From Alphaproteobacteria bacterium Ga0077535 (GTDB taxonomy: Bacteria; Pseudomonadota; Alphaproteobacteria; Caulobacterales; Aquidulcibacteraceae): a DNA stretch of 64,000 bases. Each line of letters opens with the position of its first letter. Within the stretch, counting starts at the first letter, position 1. The DNA lies in contig LNEK01000042.1 of assembly GCA_001464425.1 (NCBI GenBank), forward strand, positions 1 to 64,000, written 5' to 3'. Below, in pieces: positions 54,781 to 64,000 of the stretch. The translations under genes and the position numbers were made by a program. Under the pieces are notes generated by a model, which saw only the letters and a list, made by a program, of their open reading frames with translations, was not told the DNA's origin and ran no database searches.

Positions 54781-54798
54781 TATTAGGTCTTGCTAATT
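54781..54798. promoter_or_regulatory. Putative BigR operator in the divergent promoter
   Basis: TATTAG at 54781-54786 and CTAATT at 54793-54798 form an AT-rich inverted repeat around GTCTTG, in the 56-bp gap between the divergent dioxygenase and repressor genes. BigR-family repressors bind AT-rich inverted repeats with TTAG/CTAA half-sites in the same position. Site inferred from symmetry and location. Confidence 0.6.
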
Positions 54799-54814
54799 TA
54801 GATTCAACTGTTAT

Positions 54815-55153
54815 ATGTGCGACACGATGACGATGACCGATCTCTCCCCCAGCCAGTTCGCCGCCAAAGCCGGCGAGGCGGCGGCGCTTCTGAAGGCGCT
54901 GGCCCACGAAGCGCGGCTCATGGTGCTGTGCCAATTGCTCGATGGCGAACATTCCGCCGGCGCACTGCAGGAAGCCTCCGGGCTTTCGCAATCGGCGCTT
55001 TCGCAACATTTGGCGCGGCTGCGCGAAGAAGGCCTCGTCACCACCCGCCGCGAAGCGCAGACAATCTGCTACCGGCTCGCCGATCCCAACGTGGCGCTCG
55101 TCCTCGATACGCTCGCCGCCATCTATTGCCCCCCGAAACGGAAACGCAAATGA
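54815..55153 (+). CDS. bigR: ArsR-family repressor, BigR/SqrR-type sulfide sensor
   Basis: A 112-residue winged helix-turn-helix regulator. DNA-binding helix: ASGLSQSALSQHLARLREEG, then LVTTRREAQTICYRL. Two cysteines at residues 39 (MVLCQLLDG) and 105 (AIYCPPK) sit where BigR and SqrR form the disulfide or tetrasulfide that releases DNA when persulfide rises. No metal-binding CxC motif, so it is not an ArsR/SmtB metal sensor. ATG at 54815; ATGA overlap with the rhodanese gene. Confidence 0.92.
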   Translation: MCDTMTMTDLSPSQFAAKAGEAAALLKALAHEARLMVLCQLLDGEHSAGALQEASGLSQSALSQHLARLREEGLVTTRREAQTICYRLADPNVALVLDTLAAIYCPPKRKRK

Positions 55154-55679
55154 CCAAGCTCAATCCCATCAGCGCCGCCGAACTTAAGCGGCGCCTCGAT
55201 AGCGGCGACGCCGTGTTGATCGACATCCGCGAAAGCGACGAACACGCGCGCGAGCACATTCTCGGCGCGCGCCTCGCCCCGCTCTCGGCGATCGACACGC
55301 ACGATTTCGACCGCGAGCACAGCAAGGTCGCCGTGTTTCACTGCAAGTCCGGCATGCGCACGCAAGCCAACGCGGCGCAGCTGCTCGCACGCGGCTTCCG
55401 CCAGGCGTATTTCCTCGACGGCGGCATCGAAGCGTGGAAAGCCGCCGGCTTCGGCGTCCACACCAACGTCAAAGCCCCGCTGGAAATCATGCGCCAAGTG
55501 CAGATCACAGCGGGCCTTCTCATCCTCACCGGCGTCGTGCTCGGCTGGTTCGTGAACCCTGTCTTCTATGCGCTCTCCGCCTTCGTCGGCGCCGGCCTCA
55601 CCTTCGCAGGCGCAACAGGTTGGTGCGGCATGGCGCTCATGCTCAAAGCCATGCCCTGGAATCGCGCTAGCGTGCGGGC

Positions 55680-55683
<4 letters not shown>
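55150..55683 (+). CDS. Rhodanese-DUF2892 fusion sulfurtransferase
   Basis: A 177-residue protein: N-terminal rhodanese domain (AVLIDIRESDEHAREHILGA, VAVFHCKSGMRTQAN with catalytic Cys in the CKSGMR loop, YFLDGGIEAWKAAG) and C-terminal DUF2892 region with two membrane helices (ITAGLLILTGVVLGWFV, LSAFVGAGLTFAGATGWCGM). Membrane-linked sulfurtransferase moving persulfide sulfur in the bigR operon. Overlaps bigR and the TauE gene by 4 nt each. Confidence 0.94.
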
Positions 55684-60175
<4,492 letters not shown>

Positions 60176-60256
60176 TTAGCGCTGAGTTCCCGATCGCGAC
60201 GCCGCGTGCTGCGCGATGCGGCCGCCCATGGCGTTATGGCAACACTGCCTCGCCCG

Positions 60257-61528
60257 TTAAGCGTGAATGCGCACCGGGAGCGTCTCGTAGCCCTTCACGA
60301 ACGACGAATAGACCCGCTTGGGCTCCCCCATCACTTCGATGTGTTCGAAGCGCTTCAGGATCTCTTCCCAGACGATCCGCAGCTGCATCTCGCCCAGCCG
60401 GTTGCCCACACAACGGTGAATGCCGAAACCGAACGAGAGGTGTCGGCGAACGTTCTCGCGCTCAATGTCGAACGCGTTCGGATTGGCGATGACTTCGTCG
60501 TCGCGATTGCCCGAGACGTACCACATGACGACCTTGTCGTGCTTCTTGATCAGCTTGCCGCCGAGTTCGACGTCCTCAAGAGCCGTGCGGCGCATGAAGG
60601 CTAGCGGCGTCTGCCAGCGGATGGTTTCCGACACGAGTGACGGGATGAGCGCCGGGTTGGCCTTCAGCTTCTTGTACTGCTCTGGAAATTTATTGAGCGC
60701 GTAGACGCTGCCGGTGATCGAATTACGCGTCGTGTCGTTGCCGCCGACGATCAACAGGATCAGGTTTCCAAGGAATTCCTGCCGCGGCATGTCGCGCGTG
60801 CTTTCGCCATGCGCCAACATTGAGATGAGATCAGCGCGCGGCGGCGCCGCGGCGCGCTCTTCCCAGAGCCGGTTGAAGTACTGCAAGCACTCCATCAGCT
60901 CCATGCGGCGCTGCTCATCGCTTTCGACGATGCCGCCACCCGGCGCGGCCGTGGCCACATCAGACCAACGCGTCAACTTGCGGCGATCTTCCCAGGGAAA
61001 ATCAAACAACGTCGCCAACATTTGGGTCGTGAGTTCGATCGAGATCTTATCGACCCAGTTGAACACCTCATCGCGCGGGACAGAATCGAGCAGCGCGCCG
61101 GCGCGTTCGCGAATGATCGGCTCGAGCTGCGCGAGATGGTTGGGCGCGACGATCGGAGACACGGTTTTGCGCTGCACGTCGTGCTTCGGGGGATCCATCG
61201 CGATGAACATCGGCAACGGAAAGTCTTCTTCCGGATCGAATAGAACGATCGATGGTTCGGACGAAAATTGCTGGTGGTTTGTATCCACCGCCATGATGTC
61301 GTTGAACTTGGTGACGGACCAATACGGCCCGTTGATGCTGTCTGGGCAGTAGTGAACGGGGTCCTCTTTGCGCAGGCGCTCGAAGAACGGCCAGAACGTA
61401 TCATCGCGGAAACGTTCGCCGCGGCTCATGTCCAAAGTGGAGAGATCGGTCGTCCACGCGTCCTCGTTCGGATCGTAATCGAACACGTAGTCCGGGTTGT
61501 GCCGGCTGACATAATCTGGGTTGGCCAT
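60257..61528 (-). CDS. Cytochrome P450, CYP153-like alkane hydroxylase
   Basis: About 423 residues from ATG 61528 (MANPDYVSRHNPDYVFDYDP). P450 features: I-helix IVGGNDTTRNSITGSVYALN, ExxR in SLVSETIRWQTPLAFMRRTA, and haem-binding loop LSFGFGIHRCVGNRLGEMQL with the Cys ligand. These segments, with WYVSGNRDDEVI, are characteristic of CYP153, which hydroxylates the terminal carbon of medium-chain alkanes and fatty acids. The usual ferredoxin and ferredoxin reductase partners are not adjacent; FdxA at 34.6 kb is not the expected type. Confidence 0.9.
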   Translation of the reverse strand: MANPDYVSRHNPDYVFDYDPNEDAWTTDLSTLDMSRGERFRDDTFWPFFERLRKEDPVHYCPDSINGPYWSVTKFNDIMAVDTNHQQFSSEPSIVLFDPEEDFPLPMFIAMDPPKHDVQRKTVSPIVAPNHLAQLEPIIRERAGALLDSVPRDEVFNWVDKISIELTTQMLATLFDFPWEDRRKLTRWSDVATAAPGGGIVESDEQRRMELMECLQYFNRLWEERAAAPPRADLISMLAHGESTRDMPRQEFLGNLILLIVGGNDTTRNSITGSVYALNKFPEQYKKLKANPALIPSLVSETIRWQTPLAFMRRTALEDVELGGKLIKKHDKVVMWYVSGNRDDEVIANPNAFDIERENVRRHLSFGFGIHRCVGNRLGEMQLRIVWEEILKRFEHIEVMGEPKRVYSSFVKGYETLPVRIHA

Positions 61529-61693
61529 GACGCGCCTCTCTTCTCCCCACATCGCACCAAAAAACGAAGCGCTTGTCACGCGCGGTTCCAGGCGCCGCTG
61601 CGGCAGGTCAAGGCAGCAAGATTAGCCTGTCGTTAGCGTTGCCGATCCATAACCGCCTCATTCGCGCCCGAACGGCGCTTCTGGGCCGTTTCC

Positions 61694-63253
61694 ATGCTTC
61701 GCGTACTCGCTTGCATCACGTTGGAGCACAATCTGTGGCTCCTGCTCCTGGCGGCCTTGATTTGCGCGGTCACAAGCGTTGCCGCTTTCCTAATGCTGGA
61801 ACGCGGGATGGCGCAGCGTAAGCGCTTTGGCCGTTACTGGGCGCTCGCCGCGGGCGGAGTGGCGGGGCTCGGCGTGTGGGCGACGCACTTTGTGGCGATG
61901 ACGGCATACGATGTTGGCCTGCCCATCGGCTTTGCGCTGCTGCCGCTCTTTGGCTCATTGTTGATCTCGATGGCGGCGCAAACTGGCGCGCTTTGGCTCG
62001 CCTACACGGCCATGGACGTTCGCATTCGCGCGCTTGCCGGCGCCGGTAGCGGCCTTGGCATTATCACCATGCACTATGTCGGCATGACCGGGCTGGAAGC
62101 CGCGGCGTTCATGCAATGGGATGAGGGCCTCGTCATCGCGTCAGTGTTCATGAGCGTGCTTTTCGCGAGCGCCGCCATTTCCTGGTTCTTTATGTCGACG
62201 CACCGGCTGCGTGCGCTGCATTCAGGCGCCGGCCTCGTGATGGCGATTTGCGCCCTGCACTTCACCGGCATGAGCGCCCTGACTTTGGTGCCGACGGGTT
62301 TCGCTTCTGAGCTGACGGGGCTATCGCACACGATGCTGGGCGTCGTTGTCGGTTTTGCTGCGCTGCTGTGTCTCCTGTTTGCGCTCGGCGCGGCGCTGGC
62401 GGATGTCTATCTTTCCGATCGTCAGCGCCTGGAAAACATCCGCTTGCGTGACACGGTAACGGCGCGCACCGCCGAATTGATGGCGCTGGCGGAGCGGCAG
62501 ACTGAATTGATCGCACGCGCCGAGGCGGCCAACGCCGCCAAGATGCAGTTCATCGCCAACATGAGCCACGAGCTGCGCACACCGCTCAACGCGATCATCG
62601 GCTATGGCGAGATCATCCATGAGGATCTTGCGACGACACAGCCTGAAGCTTCAGATGACGCCAAGCGTATTACTGTCGCCGCCCGGCACCTTCTAAAGAT
62701 CATCAGCGACATTTTGGATCTCTCAAAGGCCGACGCTGGCCGCATGGAGATCGAAGCAACCGATTTCAGCGTCGACCAATTGCTGGCCGAAACCCTGGAC
62801 GCCGTCCGCCCGACCGCCAATAGCGGCGGCGTCACGCTTGCAACCGATTTCGGCGGCGACATCGGCATGGGTCACAACGACGGCTTCAAGATCAAGCAAT
62901 GCTTACTCAACCTGCTTTCGAACGCCGTGAAGTTCAGCCCGGGCGGGACTGTGACCTTACGCGCGCGCCGCATTTTTGAGAACCAACGCGCATGGCTCAG
63001 CTTCGATGTCATCGACACCGGCATCGGCATGTCGCACGCTGAGTTGGAGCGGCTCTTTCAACCGTTCATGCAAGCTGACGCCAGCGTAACGCGGCGCTTC
63101 GGCGGCACGGGCCTCGGCTTGGCCATCACGCGCGAATTTGCTGTGCTGATGGGCGGCAACGTAAAAGTCATGAGCACGCCCGGCAAAGGCTCGCAATTCA
63201 CACTGCTGATCCCGGCGGATTTGAACCACGCAAACCTGCGTCAGGCCGCCTAG
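61694..63253 (+). CDS. MHYT-domain sensor histidine kinase
   Basis: A 519-residue membrane histidine kinase. The N-terminal 230 residues are an MHYT sensor with seven hydrophobic helices; the three signature motifs appear as ATHFVAM, ITMHYVGM and ALHFTGM, proposed to bind copper and sense O2, CO or NO. Then a coiled-coil linker, HisKA with phospho-His at about residue 292 (NMSHELRTPLNAIIGYGEII) and HATPase (NLLSNAVKFSPGG, DTGIGM, GTGLGLAI). No receiver domain, and no response regulator gene next to it. Overlaps recF by 4 nt at the 3' end. Confidence 0.93.
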   Translation: MLRVLACITLEHNLWLLLLAALICAVTSVAAFLMLERGMAQRKRFGRYWALAAGGVAGLGVWATHFVAMTAYDVGLPIGFALLPLFGSLLISMAAQTGALWLAYTAMDVRIRALAGAGSGLGIITMHYVGMTGLEAAAFMQWDEGLVIASVFMSVLFASAAISWFFMSTHRLRALHSGAGLVMAICALHFTGMSALTLVPTGFASELTGLSHTMLGVVVGFAALLCLLFALGAALADVYLSDRQRLENIRLRDTVTARTAELMALAERQTELIARAEAANAAKMQFIANMSHELRTPLNAIIGYGEIIHEDLATTQPEASDDAKRITVAARHLLKIISDILDLSKADAGRMEIEATDFSVDQLLAETLDAVRPTANSGGVTLATDFGGDIGMGHNDGFKIKQCLLNLLSNAVKFSPGGTVTLRARRIFENQRAWLSFDVIDTGIGMSHAELERLFQPFMQADASVTRRFGGTGLGLAITREFAVLMGGNVKVMSTPGKGSQFTLLIPADLNHANLRQAA

Positions 63254-64000
63254 GCGGCGCTGACAGCGCCATCGCGCACTTCGAACATTTGCGCGCGCAA
63301 GCCGAATGCTTCGAACAAGCTTTGGTCCGTGCCGGTAAGCCAAGCTTGGCCGGGATTGGCGAGCAATTCATCGAACAACGCCGCGCGGCGCACGGAATCG
63401 AGATGCGCCGCGGCCTCATCGATCAAGATCAGTGACGGCCCGGCGCCAGCATCATCGGCAAGCGCGCGCGCCTGCGCCAAGGTGAGCCCCAGCAACAGCG
63501 CTTTCTGCTCCCCAGTGGAGCATTGATCGGCATCCATGCCTTTGGCGGCGTGACGCGCTTTCAGATCGCTACGGTGCGGGCCATCAAGCGCGCGGCCGGC
63601 GCCGGCGTCACGGCCGCGCACATCGCGCAGCAATTCGGCAAAGTCCTCTTCCACGTCGGCGCTTTTGGCGCCGCGTTCGAAACGCTGTTCGAGCAAGCCT
63701 TCAAGCGCGAGGATGGCTTTCGGAAAGGCGCCCTCCGGCCGCGCATCGATCGCATCCTGCAGACGTTGCATGGTCTCGACACGCGCAGCGGCAATCGCAG
63801 CGCCGTGCGCTGACATCTCCCGCTCCAGTCCGCCAAGCCAAGCGTCATCGAAGACGCGATCCGCAAGCAGACGCTGGCGCTCGCGCATAGCGCGTTCGTA
63901 CTGCGCCGCAGCGCTGCCGTGCTCCGACGCGCGCGCGAGTGTCAGCCGATCGAAGAAGCGGCGGCGATCGCCGGCCGAGCCGGACCAGAGCCGATCCATT
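63250..64000 (-). CDS. recF: DNA replication and repair protein RecF, 3' part (5' end outside window)
   Basis: The minus-strand frame is open to the window edge, so the N-terminal ATP-binding part is missing; about 250 residues are visible. Seen: MDRLWSGSAGDRRRFFDRLT (the L-F-x-G-x-x-x-x-R-R-x-F-x-D motif of RecF), GPHRSDL, then the ABC-type signature CSTGEQKALLLGLTLAQA and Walker B LILIDEAAAHLDSVRR. RecF loads RecA at gaps. In many alphaproteobacteria recF lies beside gyrB; here a kinase, P450 and exoD lie between. Confidence 0.95.
   Translation of the reverse strand, partial: MDRLWSGSAGDRRRFFDRLTLARASEHGSAAAQYERAMRERQRLLADRVFDDAWLGGLEREMSAHGAAIAAARVETMQRLQDAIDARPEGAFPKAILALEGLLEQRFERGAKSADVEEDFAELLRDVRGRDAGAGRALDGPHRSDLKARHAAKGMDADQCSTGEQKALLLGLTLAQARALADDAGAGPSLILIDEAAAHLDSVRRAALFDELLANPGQAWLTGTDQSLFEAFGLRAQMFEVRDGAVSAA

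Overview
The window is a GC-rich chromosomal segment of an alphaproteobacterium, most likely a Caulobacterales/Hyphomonadaceae-type organism. This rests on gene content: RpoH-type sigma factor, CarD, CobS/CobT cobaltochelatase genes, MmcB, a GTA-type terminase, FdxA, BigR-type sulfide control, CYP153 and many small lipoproteins. Genus is not resolvable from the sequence alone. Genes are densely packed, often with 1-4 nt ATGA/TGATG overlaps, and a single tRNA (Arg, anticodon CCT) is present.

Layout. 0-3.6 kb: 3' end of thiC, two hypothetical genes, a uracil-DNA-glycosylase-like gene, a 0.8 kb gene-free stretch with dispersed repeats and many hairpins, a lipoprotein and a 27-residue peptide. 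3.6-10.3 kb: hybrid histidine kinase, fatty acyl-CoA synthetase, and a B12 uptake operon (btuF-btuC-btuD) behind a clear cobalamin riboswitch. 10.3-15.5 kb: arsC, an acidic small protein, a class A beta-lactamase and efp in one operon; divergently epmA and then GNAT-epmB, so EF-P and both genes for its beta-lysylation lie together. 15.4-28.5 kb: MFS transporter, ABC exporter pair, SelO, PhoX-type protein, tRNA-Arg, TonB-like protein, tag, gamma-glutamyltransferase, SNase-like lipoprotein.

28.5-32.8 kb is the most unusual part: a solitary GTA-type large terminase, then an AT-richer two-gene cassette joined by TGATG. The first gene encodes a class III nucleotide-cyclase-like domain fused to an unrecognised C-terminal domain; the second an FAD-dependent oxidoreductase-like protein. 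Cyclase plus partner in one compact transferred unit next to a phage-derived gene resembles nucleotide-signalling defence systems, but I recognise no described system with this pairing. It is the best candidate here for something new.

32.8-45 kb: rpoH, carD, fdxA, S4 protein, Suv3-like helicase, rpmB, M50 protease, phytase-esterase-like lipoprotein, and cobS/cobT. cobT is broken by a 2-nt frameshift, and a lipoprotein gene sits between cobS and cobT. 45-57 kb: bolA, DUF1214/DUF1254 pair, two paralogous lipoproteins around mmcB, a ferritin-like diiron protein with a perfect FNR/FixK-type box upstream, sirtuin, thpR, cytochrome c, and a BigR-type sulfide/persulfide operon whose TauE exporter is fused in frame to a secreted domain. 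57-64 kb: gyrB, a frameshifted exoD, CYP153 P450, MHYT histidine kinase and the 3' part of recF, which runs off the window.
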